DNA from: Verrucomicrobiota bacterium
GTDB lineage: Bacteria; Verrucomicrobiota; Verrucomicrobiae; Opitutales; CG1-02-43-26
Reading direction: 5' to 3'
Assembly: GCA_013289195.1 (NCBI GenBank)
Contig: JABDAI010000019.1
Span: 3,669-23,096, forward strand
DNA length: 19,428 nucleotides
Position 1 is the first letter of the stretch; each line of letters opens with the position of its first letter. Positions 6,347 to 14,174 of this stretch are shown here, in pieces. The translations under genes were made by a program, and so were the position numbers. Below the pieces are notes generated by a model. It was not told where the DNA came from. It worked only from the letters and a program-made list of their open reading frames with translations, and ran no database searches.

Positions 6347-9300
6347 ATGTTTATTAGATTAACGGATGCTTTTAGAAGAAATATTGTAAATGTGATTTTA
6401 AGATCAGGCGAAATCTTGAGTTCGCATATAGTTTGTCGTAATCAGCCTAATGAAACACATCGTCAGTATGATTTCGATCATACAGGAAAGACATTAGATC
6501 TCAATTATGTCAGACAACAACATTATAATTCTCAGACAAAAAGTGTTGATATTGCTGAAAATAATAATACCTGGAACGTTTCTTATTGGGTTGTTGTGGT
6601 ATCATGTATTTTAGGTTTCTTATTGATGAATAGCGAGGTAAGGGCAGATGAGGAAAAATTAGCGAATCAGAAAATTAATAAAACGGTTTTAGTAACACGA
6701 GAAAATTTTCAGAAAATTAATATTCAGCTGCAGAATGATAATCCGTCGATTAGTTCATTGAAGATGGAATTTAAAGCTACGCAAAATGAGTTAGAAGAAT
6801 TGTATGATTCGATTAAAGAGAATACAGAACTTGGTTACATATTATGGGATAAAGGTCAAGGGTTATACGAAGTTTCAGAAAAAATTGAAAATAGATTGAA
6901 AGAAAACAATCAAAATTATCAGTACCATCCGAATGATTATATGCATGCGTTACTGAGTGCGCATGCATATATCAATTCTGAGGAAAAGGATGAAGTTCTT
7001 TTGGATGAGCTTTCTTTGGATTATAATACAAAAGAAGCGTTGAAAGATTGGTATGTAGATAAGGTTCACAATTATGTAGACGAGAATGGTTATTACGGGG
7101 TTATTTATAAAAATGAAAAAACGCATCAAATTGTTTTAGCCAATAGGGGAACCGAAGGTGGAGCGATGGGTGTAATTACTGATATGTTTAAACGTAATAG
7201 CGATTGGAACACAAATTTAAAAGAAATATTTATTGGCCAAATAATTGTTGGTCAACAGGCATGTAATTATAAAGCTACAGAAGACGCAGTTGAAATAGCA
7301 AAAACGACAGGATACCGATTATCATTTGCTGGACATTCATTAGGTGCATGGCTTACGGAACTCAGTGCATTTTATAGCCATGCCTATTTTAAGTTCCGCA
7401 ATATCAAAGCAGTAACATTTGACAGTCCTGGAGCATTACCAATGATGGAAAAATTACAGTCGAATATTAAAAGTAGGCAAACGCAGGTAGATTTAGATGA
7501 CATAGAAATAGTTACCTATTTGGCGGCAAAGCCAAACCCTGTTAATTGTGGTAATGAACATGGGGGTAGGGTGTATAAAATGGAAGTGGAGATGGGGTAT
7601 ACCGATTTGGTAGACAAAATATTACCTACTTGGATAAAGAATCAAGCAGGTAATACTATAAAAGGTTTTTTGGCAGCTGAAGGGCATTCATTAACAGGAA
7701 TAATAGCAGCATTTGATCCGGTAACAGGAAAGCCAAAAAACTATCAAAGAATGTCAGATTGGCCAAGATTTAAGTATAAGGGAGATGCACAAGAATTTGG
7801 TGATACTGGGCTTTTAAAGAAGATAGCTTTAGGGCCTATATACTATTTGGTTCGTGATAAGACACTGATGACTATGATAGGCTTGATAAAAAAAATCCTC
7901 ATTGATGATGAAGTAAATCAGGAGCAATACTGGACCTATTTTGAGCAGATAGATTGGGAAAAAGAGGAAGAAGAGACACTAGAATTAAGGAGCAAATTGA
8001 GGTTTGATAATCGGTTTGCATTGATTGCGAAGGCAAAATACAGAGAAGGCGATGATAACTATATTATGAATCCGACTAAAGGTAGTTTAGATGAATATCT
8101 CTACGAATTATATAAATATAAAGCAACGTCAGGAGCGTATAAAAAAATACCTAAAACGGTTAAAATTCAATTAGTGGATATTCTTAGAAGTTTTACAATA
8201 GAAGAGTCGATCAATGATGGTAAACACAAGCTTGTACCTAACGAAAAATGTGATGTCGAAAATATTCGGCAAGGGGCGAGAAGGTTATTTTCTGTATTAC
8301 CCAAAAATGTCTTACAATCGCTATGGTTTAATGCGGATATGGTGACTTGCGATAGATTGATATTACCTGACAATCTTCCTTTAGCCCCATCCGATTATAC
8401 TGAGATTCGTGATAAGAGGGAAGAATTAGAAGACAAAATAGGCAAGAAATCAGTAGTTGCACTCAGTGGAGCAGGAGGTATGGGTAAAAGTACCTTAGCC
8501 GCAGAATACGGGAGAAATTGTAAAAAAAGAAATTGGCAAGTACGGTGGATAAAAGGGATGCAAATAGAGGAAGAGTTTTTGAAACTTGCTAAGGATTTGA
8601 ATATCGATATTGCCAATTTACGTCCTGAAGAAGTCAGAGATGCAGTCTATAAAGAATTTCATAAGTTTTCTAAAGTGCAACAGGTATTACTGATTTTTGA
8701 TAATGTAGAAGATGGAGAAAAAATGAAAGAATACTTAAGGAATCTTTCGAATCATATGAAGGTACTTGTTACTGCAAGGGATCGTGATTTATTGGAAGGA
8801 ATCAAGTCAATTCCTGTAAGAGGTTTTGAGACAGAAGAGGCTGTGTCTTATTTAAGGAAGGCTCTTGAAAAGAATATTATAGAATCTGAAAAATTAGTAA
8901 CAGTAATAGGTGAATCTCCATTTAGATTATCTAGTGCAGTAGCTTATTTAAAAAAACACAGTTTAAAGAGTGTTGATGAATTTTTACGAGAATACGAAGA
9001 GATTAAAAAAGGTCAAAAGCACGACTTGGAAATTTACCCTGAAGTAGAATTATTATTTCGAGATTTAAAAAAAGAATGTCCAGAAGGTTGGCGATTACTT
9101 AAGTACTTGGCTTATCTTGATGCAGAAGGAGTTTCATTGCAACTCATACAAAATATCATGGTTCAGGAAATGGAAGTATTACAGAATGCAGTTAATCAAT
9201 TAGAGCGGCTATCTTTAATTAATGTCTTAACTGAAGGAGGTCAAAAAATACTGAAAGTAAGTCATAGGATAGTACAAACTGAAACAAGAAAGGCATTGGC

Positions 9301-11665
9301 AGAAGAAAACAAAACACAGATTGAAGAAATATTAAGAAAATTAATTAGTGAATTAGATAAAGTATTTCCTAATGTTAATGAGAATCCAGAGAATTGGGAT
9401 GGAATGAATGAATTGGTGGGCCATGCAAAAATACTTATTAAAGAAACAGAAAAAACAGATATGCCGATTGTTGAGAGGATCAATTTATTAAATAAAGTTG
9501 GGAGCTATTACTATCATATAGTCTTTGATTACAAAGAAGCACTATGTTATTGGGAGGAAAAATTAGCCTGGAAAAAACGCATCAATACAGGCAATCACCC
9601 GGATATAGCGGCTTCATTAAATAATGTTGGGAGTGCTTATCAAGCATTGCGAGGGGAAGAGAATATTCGCATAGGATTGAAATATCAGGAGGAGTCTCTC
9701 AAAATGAAGCAAGCCCTATTTTCTGGCAATCACCCGGGTATAGCGGCTTCATTAAATAATATTGGGAGTGCTTATCAAACATTGGGAGGGGATGCGAATA
9801 TTCGAAAGGGATTGAAGTATCAGGAGAAGTCTCTCAAGATGAAGCAAGCTCTATTTCCCGAGAATCATCCGAGTGTAGCCGATTCATTATATAATGTTGG
9901 GATTGCTTATGAAACATTGGGAGGGGATGCGAATATTCGAAAGGGATTGAAGTATTTGGAGGAGTCTCTCAAGATGCATCAAGCCCTATTTTCTGGCAAT
10001 CACCCCGGTATAGCGGATTCATTAAATAGTGTTGGGGTTGCTTATGAAGCATTAGGAGGGGAAGAGAATATTCGAAAGGGATTGATGTATCAAGAGGAGT
10101 CTCTGAAGATGAAGCAAACCCTATTTTCTGGCAATCACCTGGGTATAGCGGACTCATTAAATAATGTTGGGAGTGCTTATCAAACATTGGGAGGGGAAGA
10201 GAATATTCGAAGGGGATTGAAGTATCAGGAGGAGTCTCTCAAGATGAGGCAAGCCCTATTTTCTGGCAATCACCCGGGTATAGCGGATTCATTAAATAAT
10301 GTTGGAAGTGCTTATCGTGCATTGGGAGGGGATGAGAATATTCGAAAGGGATTGAAGTATCAGGAGGAGTCTCTCAAGATGAAGCAAGCCCTATTTTCTG
10401 GCAATTACCCGGATATAGCGGATTCATTAAATAATGTTGGAAGTGCTTATGAAGCATTGGGAGGGGAAGAGAATATTCGAAAGGGATTGATGTATCAAGA
10501 GGAGTCTCTCGAGATGAGGCAAGTCCTATTTTCTGGCAATCACCCGGATATAGCGGATTCATTAAATAATGTTGGAAGTGCTTATCATGCATTGGGAGGG
10601 GATGAGAATATTCGCATAGGATTGAAGTATCAGGAGGAGTCTCTCAAAATGAAGCAAGCCCTATTTCCCGGCAATCACCCGAATATAGCGAATTCATTAA
10701 ATAATGTTGGGGGTGCTTATCAATCATTGGGAGGGGAAAAGAATATTCGAAAGGGATTGAAGTATCTGGAAGAGTCCCTCAAGATGAGACAAGCCCTATT
10801 TTCTGGTAATCACCTGGATATAGCGGATTCATTAAATAATATTGGGAGTACTTATCAAACATTGGGAGGGGAAGAGAATATTCGAAAGGGATTGAAATAT
10901 CTGGAGAATTCTCTCAAGATGAAGCAAGCCTTATTTTCTGGCAATCACCCGGGTATAGTGGATTCATTACATAATGTTGGTATTGCTTATTTAGCATTGG
11001 ATGATATCGACAAATTTTTAGAGTATTTCAAACAAGCTTATAGTATTCGTATTGTTATATTTGAGAAAGATAATGAAAAAACAAAGCAAATAAAGTCAAT
11101 TATAGAAAGATTACAGCCAAAATTTTTTACAGAACAAGGATTGAGACAAACATTACAAGAATACGATTGTTTGGGCGGTAATAAAGTAGGATTTGAATGC
11201 AGGTGGATCATTTCTTCTCGTGAAACAAGTAATGATGATTTAATAAAGTTAAAAAGGAAAATTCAGAATAATGTTTTGAATGAAATAGTTAAAACTGTAG
11301 ATTTGGGAGTAAAGGGTTATGCAGAAAAAGGTTATCTTAAAGATAAATTAGAAGCATTGGGGAATAAAAATGAAAATGTAGAACTTGCTCAGATGCTATG
11401 TTTTGAATCAATGAATCTTGGGATAATGAAATCCGAGAAAAAGCCGTATACAGTAGTGGAAGAGTTTACTCGAAATAATCCTGAATTGGTGAAAAAGATA
11501 GCCGAACAACATCCAGAATTTTTTGTAGATGGCTCGATAGTAGAAGCTTGTGTAAGGGCAATGCCTGATGATAAATTTTTTCAACAGCATATATTTGACC
11601 ACGTCAAATATATGGGTATGGAAGAAAGAAGAGAAAAGCTCCTTAAAACAGCATCGGGTTTTTAA
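6347..11665 (+). CDS. Lipase-like/NB-ARC/TPR multidomain protein, 1772 aa (paralogue C, intact)
   Basis: In order: a leader of about 76 aa; a hydrophobic segment (80-94) ending in an AxA-like site (VRA100 before DEE); an alpha/beta-hydrolase resembling class 3 lipases (about 190-490) with nucleophile motif GHSLG (Ser331), VTFDSPG (Asp359) and candidate His447; a linker domain containing NPTKGSLDEY that is shared with paralogue D; an NB-ARC ATPase with P-loop GAGGMGKS 708-715 (Lys714), Walker B LLIFD ending at Asp785, VLVTARD and GESPFRL 855-861; a winged-helix region with VSHRIVQ (His973) in the MHD position; ten 45-aa TPR units plus a degenerate one; and the family C-terminal domain (about 1586-1772). 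The layout suggests a ligand-sensing switch controlling a lipase, acting outside the cytoplasm if the signal works. The substrate is unknown. No Shine-Dalgarno sequence is visible before the ATG. It could be a secreted host-directed effector or a defence STAND protein; the sequence does not decide. Confidence 0.9.
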   Translation: MFIRLTDAFRRNIVNVILRSGEILSSHIVCRNQPNETHRQYDFDHTGKTLDLNYVRQQHYNSQTKSVDIAENNNTWNVSYWVVVVSCILGFLLMNSEVRADEEKLANQKINKTVLVTRENFQKINIQLQNDNPSISSLKMEFKATQNELEELYDSIKENTELGYILWDKGQGLYEVSEKIENRLKENNQNYQYHPNDYMHALLSAHAYINSEEKDEVLLDELSLDYNTKEALKDWYVDKVHNYVDENGYYGVIYKNEKTHQIVLANRGTEGGAMGVITDMFKRNSDWNTNLKEIFIGQIIVGQQACNYKATEDAVEIAKTTGYRLSFAGHSLGAWLTELSAFYSHAYFKFRNIKAVTFDSPGALPMMEKLQSNIKSRQTQVDLDDIEIVTYLAAKPNPVNCGNEHGGRVYKMEVEMGYTDLVDKILPTWIKNQAGNTIKGFLAAEGHSLTGIIAAFDPVTGKPKNYQRMSDWPRFKYKGDAQEFGDTGLLKKIALGPIYYLVRDKTLMTMIGLIKKILIDDEVNQEQYWTYFEQIDWEKEEEETLELRSKLRFDNRFALIAKAKYREGDDNYIMNPTKGSLDEYLYELYKYKATSGAYKKIPKTVKIQLVDILRSFTIEESINDGKHKLVPNEKCDVENIRQGARRLFSVLPKNVLQSLWFNADMVTCDRLILPDNLPLAPSDYTEIRDKREELEDKIGKKSVVALSGAGGMGKSTLAAEYGRNCKKRNWQVRWIKGMQIEEEFLKLAKDLNIDIANLRPEEVRDAVYKEFHKFSKVQQVLLIFDNVEDGEKMKEYLRNLSNHMKVLVTARDRDLLEGIKSIPVRGFETEEAVSYLRKALEKNIIESEKLVTVIGESPFRLSSAVAYLKKHSLKSVDEFLREYEEIKKGQKHDLEIYPEVELLFRDLKKECPEGWRLLKYLAYLDAEGVSLQLIQNIMVQEMEVLQNAVNQLERLSLINVLTEGGQKILKVSHRIVQTETRKALAEENKTQIEEILRKLISELDKVFPNVNENPENWDGMNELVGHAKILIKETEKTDMPIVERINLLNKVGSYYYHIVFDYKEALCYWEEKLAWKKRINTGNHPDIAASLNNVGSAYQALRGEENIRIGLKYQEESLKMKQALFSGNHPGIAASLNNIGSAYQTLGGDANIRKGLKYQEKSLKMKQALFPENHPSVADSLYNVGIAYETLGGDANIRKGLKYLEESLKMHQALFSGNHPGIADSLNSVGVAYEALGGEENIRKGLMYQEESLKMKQTLFSGNHLGIADSLNNVGSAYQTLGGEENIRRGLKYQEESLKMRQALFSGNHPGIADSLNNVGSAYRALGGDENIRKGLKYQEESLKMKQALFSGNYPDIADSLNNVGSAYEALGGEENIRKGLMYQEESLEMRQVLFSGNHPDIADSLNNVGSAYHALGGDENIRIGLKYQEESLKMKQALFPGNHPNIANSLNNVGGAYQSLGGEKNIRKGLKYLEESLKMRQALFSGNHLDIADSLNNIGSTYQTLGGEENIRKGLKYLENSLKMKQALFSGNHPGIVDSLHNVGIAYLALDDIDKFLEYFKQAYSIRIVIFEKDNEKTKQIKSIIERLQPKFFTEQGLRQTLQEYDCLGGNKVGFECRWIISSRETSNDDLIKLKRKIQNNVLNEIVKTVDLGVKGYAEKGYLKDKLEALGNKNENVELAQMLCFESMNLGIMKSEKKPYTVVEEFTRNNPELVKKIAEQHPEFFVDGSIVEACVRAMPDDKFFQQHIFDHVKYMGMEERREKLLKTASGF
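9569..11053 (+). repeat. Near-identical 135-bp tandem repeats coding the TPR array of paralogue C
   Basis: Ten full units start at 9569, 9704, 9839 and so on every 135 bases to 10784; an eleventh partial, degenerate unit starts at 10919. Units are very similar in DNA, synonymous sites included: unit 10244-10378 differs from 10379-10513 at about 10 of 135 positions and from 10514-10648 at about 7. Each encodes one kinesin-light-chain-type TPR of 45 aa, with GGEENIRKG between the two helices. The array is in frame, so gain or loss of units would keep the protein open. Similar short antisense frames appear inside it and are artefacts of the repeat. Confidence 0.93.
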
Positions 11666-11697
11666 AAGACTATGGTTTAGCGAATTACTGAACAAAA

Positions 11698-11741
11698 AAC
11701 CACCAAAACACCAATTTATAGACATAAGCTTTATTGTAAGT
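11698..11741 (+). repeat. Family 3'-flank element, copy after paralogue C
   Basis: CACCAAAACACCAATTT followed by ATAGACATAAGC and TTTATTGTAAGT. It shares the whole stretch with the copy after paralogue D and the second half with the copy after B. TGTAAG here pairs with CTTACA about 17 bases later, which could form a weak hairpin. Confidence 0.65.
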
Positions 11742-11890
11742 AATTGGAGATAAATAGCTTACATAATGTTTGTGGGTTATTGCATATATTTCATCACCGA
11801 TTCTGCATTGCAGGTCTCATTGTCTAAAATGAATGATTGGGTTGAAATTATCTTAATCCAAGGCAGCGCTATTGCTCGGTGAAGTTACAA

Positions 11891-11914
11891 AAATCACCGC
11901 TAAAGCGGTGATTT
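11891..11914. promoter_or_regulatory. HipB-type operator 1 of hipBST
   Basis: AAATCACC, eight bases (GCTAAAGC), GGTGATTT: perfect 8-bp arms, with the GC pairs of the spacer also complementary. The spacing of five-base arms around N8 is that of the known E. coli HipB site TATCC-N8-GGATA. Centre 11902.5. The stretch 11742-11890 upstream shows nothing I can name. Confidence 0.75.
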
Positions 11915-11961
11915 CTAGCCTTGGTCTAAGATTCTGCACTAATTTTCAAAGAAAATCTAAA

Positions 11962-11985
11962 AAATTACCTCCAAAGCGGTAATTT
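11962..11985. promoter_or_regulatory. HipB-type operator 2 of hipBST
   Basis: AAATTACC, eight bases (TCCAAAGC), GGTAATTT: perfect arms. It shares AAAGC in the spacer with the other two sites. Its centre, 11973.5, is exactly 71 bp from operator 1. Confidence 0.75.
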
Positions 11986-12032
11986 TCATTGCTTTCCCTC
12001 GAGAATCTCTTCAAAAATAAGTTTGTCAGGAC

Positions 12033-12056
12033 AAATTACCTTTAAAGCAGTATGAA
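12033..12056. promoter_or_regulatory. HipB-type operator 3, overlapping the hipB start codon
   Basis: AAATTACC, eight bases (TTTAAAGC), AGTATGAA: an intact left arm and a degenerate right arm that contains the hipB ATG (12052). The right arm is probably constrained by the coding sequence. Its centre, 12044.5, is exactly 71 bp from operator 2. TTGTCA at 12023-12028 could be a -35, but I see no good -10. Confidence 0.6.
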
Positions 12057-12273
12057 TCTAGCGGAATTTATTCGTTTTCATAGAAAAAAAAGTGGTCTCT
12101 CTCAATCAAGATTTGCCCAACTCTCAGGGCTTGGAAAAACTACAATTTACGATATAGAACACGGGAAAAAAACGATCCAATGGGATACATTGTTAAAGGC
12201 ACTGAAGACTTTAAATATTACTCTAGCTGCTAAAAGTGGTCTAATTTCACAATACACAGAAATCGAAAATTAA
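12052..12273 (+). CDS. hipB: HipB-like antitoxin/repressor, XRE-family helix-turn-helix
   Basis: A 73-aa protein almost entirely made of an XRE/HTH_3 domain (about residues 4-60). GLSQSRFAQLSGLGKTTIYD forms the helix-turn-helix, followed by HGKKTIQWDTLLKAL. In HipBST systems HipB binds operators in its own promoter and is part of the complex that restrains the HipT kinase. Three HipB-type operators lie just upstream, the last over its ATG, which supports autorepression. It is first in the operon; hipS starts 24 bases after its TAA. No Shine-Dalgarno sequence is evident. Confidence 0.9.
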   Translation: MNLAEFIRFHRKKSGLSQSRFAQLSGLGKTTIYDIEHGKKTIQWDTLLKALKTLNITLAAKSGLISQYTEIEN

Positions 12274-12297
12274 ATCGAACAGTCAAGAAACAATTCT

Positions 12298-12621
12298 ATG
12301 GAAACACATAAAACGGCATTCATTTACAAAAAAAATATCAAAATTGGAATACTAAAAGAATTAAAAAAAAATCAACTTTATACCTTTACTTATAATGATG
12401 ACTATTCTGGGGCCTCTATTTCCTTGACAATGCCAATCGAGAAAAAGCATTTTGAATATACTCAGCTTCCCCCATTTTTTGAAGGATTACTTCCTGAAGG
12501 AATACAACTGGAAGCTCTTTTAAAAAAGCGTAAACTCGATCGAGATGATTTATTTGAACAGCTTCTGAGCATAGGCGAAGATGTCGTAGGTGATGTAACT
12601 ATAAAAAGAAATTTAATCTGA
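12298..12621 (+). CDS. hipS: HipS-like antitoxin (HipA N-terminal subdomain 1 as a separate protein)
   Basis: A 107-aa protein matching the N-terminal subdomain of HipA kinases: SISLTMP, the LPPFFEGLLPEG segment and LLSIGEDVVGDVTI are typical. In the described HipBST systems (E. coli O127, Legionella) this part is a separate protein, HipS, that binds and neutralises the HipT kinase; this order and these sizes match. It ends with TGA, the only properly placed TGA stop among the apparently intact genes of the window; the others end in TAA. hipT begins 3 bases later and in the same frame, so reading through this UGA would produce a single HipA-like fusion protein. Confidence 0.88.
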   Translation: METHKTAFIYKKNIKIGILKELKKNQLYTFTYNDDYSGASISLTMPIEKKHFEYTQLPPFFEGLLPEGIQLEALLKKRKLDRDDLFEQLLSIGEDVVGDVTIKRNLI

Positions 12622-12624
12622 AGC

Positions 12625-13554
12625 ATGTACCATTGTCCTATTACTTACCTTTCAATAAAAGAAAAAGGGTACTCACCTCAAGGTTTAAAGCTCCTACATA
12701 AAAATCTAAAAAGTTTGAAACCTTTGCCTTTTGATCGCCAATCTCTCCTCCAAGAAGCTGTTTTTCGATCAGACAAAATGTCAGTTCAAGGTGTACAACC
12801 TAAACTAAGTGCCATTCTTTCTCTAAAAGACAGTTCTTTTATAATCGTTGATCAAGGAGGTGATTTTATTTTAAAACCACCGAACGTATTTCCCGAACTG
12901 CCAGAAAATGAGGCCATCACTATGCGTTTGGCATCTATTACAGGAATAAAAGTGCCTATCTGCGGACTTCTTTATGCCCAAGATAATACGCTTGTTTATT
13001 TCATTAAACGCTTCGATCGTCTTCCCAATCGAAAACGCGTGGCTGTAGAGGATTTTGCTCAATTAATGGGCAAGAGTCGGGAAACCAAATACGATGCTTC
13101 TGTGGAACAAATTATCTCTGTCATCGATCGCTATTGCACATTTCCTGCCATTGAAAAAGCGGAGTTCTTTAAACGCTTTATTTTTAACTATCTCATTGGC
13201 AATGAAGATATGCACATTAAAAACTATTCCTTAATTGAAAATCAAGAAAAATATGAGCTGGCACCTGCTTACGACTTCGTCAATTCCTCTATCGCATTAG
13301 GCGGAAAAACAGAAGAATCTGCACTAACCTTAAAGGGCAAAAAATCCAATCTTACTTACAATGTTTTATTTGATTATCTTGGTAAAGAACGTTTAAATCT
13401 CAATAAATCAACTATCGACGAATTAAAAAACCTTTTTAAAATTGTTATACCAAAATGGGGAGAACTGATAGAAATTAGTTTTCTTAGTGCCCACATGAAA
13501 ACGCAATATATAAATCTCCTATCCCAAAGAGCTCGTCTTCTAAGCCTTATTTAA
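12625..13554 (+). CDS. hipT: HipT-like serine/threonine kinase toxin
   Basis: A 309-aa HipA-type kinase core lacking the N-terminal subdomain. GYSPQGLK and SVQGVQPK (51-60) match HipT; Ser53 corresponds to the regulatory autophosphorylated serine. The second serine of the SxS motif of E. coli HipT is Gln55 here. Lys84 (FILKP) would bind ATP, Asp195 in GNEDMHIKN is the catalytic base and Asp217 in APAYDFVN binds metal; all are present, so it should be active. Characterised HipT phosphorylates tryptophanyl-tRNA synthetase; other HipA kinases act on other synthetases, so the target here is inferred only. It is translated from an ATG 3 bases after hipS, probably by coupling. It ends with TAA, and I see no terminator after it. 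Confidence 0.92.
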   Translation: MYHCPITYLSIKEKGYSPQGLKLLHKNLKSLKPLPFDRQSLLQEAVFRSDKMSVQGVQPKLSAILSLKDSSFIIVDQGGDFILKPPNVFPELPENEAITMRLASITGIKVPICGLLYAQDNTLVYFIKRFDRLPNRKRVAVEDFAQLMGKSRETKYDASVEQIISVIDRYCTFPAIEKAEFFKRFIFNYLIGNEDMHIKNYSLIENQEKYELAPAYDFVNSSIALGGKTEESALTLKGKKSNLTYNVLFDYLGKERLNLNKSTIDELKNLFKIVIPKWGELIEISFLSAHMKTQYINLLSQRARLLSLI

Positions 13555-13710
13555 TCCGTAACTTTCTGATTTGTTTAACAAGTGTACTATAAATAAATTT
13601 GACGGAAATAAAACCTAACTGTAATAGAAGTGTGAATTTATTTAAATTAAAAATATGGTTTGTAACTCATGTTTCTTGATTTCTTGTTATGAGAACTAAA
13701 TACTCCTGCT

Positions 13711-13722
13711 ACTCGTACGAGT
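13711..13722. promoter_or_regulatory. 12-bp perfect palindrome in the gap before paralogue D
   Basis: ACTCGTACGAGT, in a 236-bp gap (13555-13790) that otherwise shows only AT-rich sequence and no confident promoter. It could be an operator for the F-box/NB-ARC gene 69 bp downstream, or chance. Confidence 0.3.
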
Positions 13723-13790
13723 TTAGGATTATTAGCTTGTATCCATGATTTGTATATGCAATATTCAAAACAACTAAAAAATAAAAACCT

Positions 13791-14081
13791 ATGGAAGCAG
13801 CAAATTATCGTTATCCAACGAACGGAGCAAAATGGAGTCCAGCACCGTTACAAGATAATACACCAGACATTACGAATCAAGGCCCGCATTCACCAAAAGA
13901 ATATTTTTACATTTTATCTAAAGATTTAGTAGAATCAATTTTACGTAAGGTTGTTTGCATAACTTCATTAAATGGTTGCCAGAGAATTTGCCAAAGTTGG
14001 AACCAATTGATTAAAGAAAAAAAAATCCTTGATCGTTGTCTTACTACATGCATTCCGGAGGAATCTTTGAGTAATTATTGA
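13791..14081 (+). CDS. F-box-like protein; N-terminal fragment of broken paralogue D
   Basis: A 96-aa product. Residues 39-85 fit the F-box pattern: YILSKDLVESILRKVV, then ITSLNGCQRICQSWNQLIKE, with the usual leucines, the R-x-C and the W-N-x-L-I of the third helix. Bacterial F-box proteins are found in intracellular bacteria and recruit host SCF ubiquitin ligase through Skp1. The ORF ends in TGA at 14079-14081, but the same frame stays open to 14552. The TGA may therefore be a nonsense mutation (TGG to TGA is one step) in a longer gene that also includes 14509-17424. No signal peptide or membrane segment is present, unlike paralogues B and C. It could also be an independent short F-box protein. 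Confidence 0.55.
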   Translation: MEAANYRYPTNGAKWSPAPLQDNTPDITNQGPHSPKEYFYILSKDLVESILRKVVCITSLNGCQRICQSWNQLIKEKKILDRCLTTCIPEESLSNY

Positions 14082-14174
14082 GGAGAAATATTAAAAGCAT
14101 ATAATACGCCAGATTCTCCACTTTTTAGTAAATTCTTTAAATTCGAGATTAGAAATAATTTTAATTGTAATGCA

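Noticed and set aside
9969..10592. Antisense reading frames of about 72 codons inside the paralogue C array, similar to each other
   Set aside because: They are mirror images of the 135-bp coding repeat, so their similarity follows from the sense strand; no start signals.
9569..11053. CRISPR-like periodic repeats
   Set aside because: The period is 135 bp with no unique spacers and the units encode an in-frame TPR protein.
11568..11753. Short plus-strand frame over the end of paralogue C
   Set aside because: It overlaps the conserved C-terminal domain in another frame and has no start signal or recognisable product.
12619..14081. UGA read as tryptophan, which would fuse hipS-hipT and extend the F-box ORF
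   Set aside because: Long genes here use TGG for Trp and contain no in-frame TGA, and HipBST is a known three-gene arrangement; the standard code is simpler.
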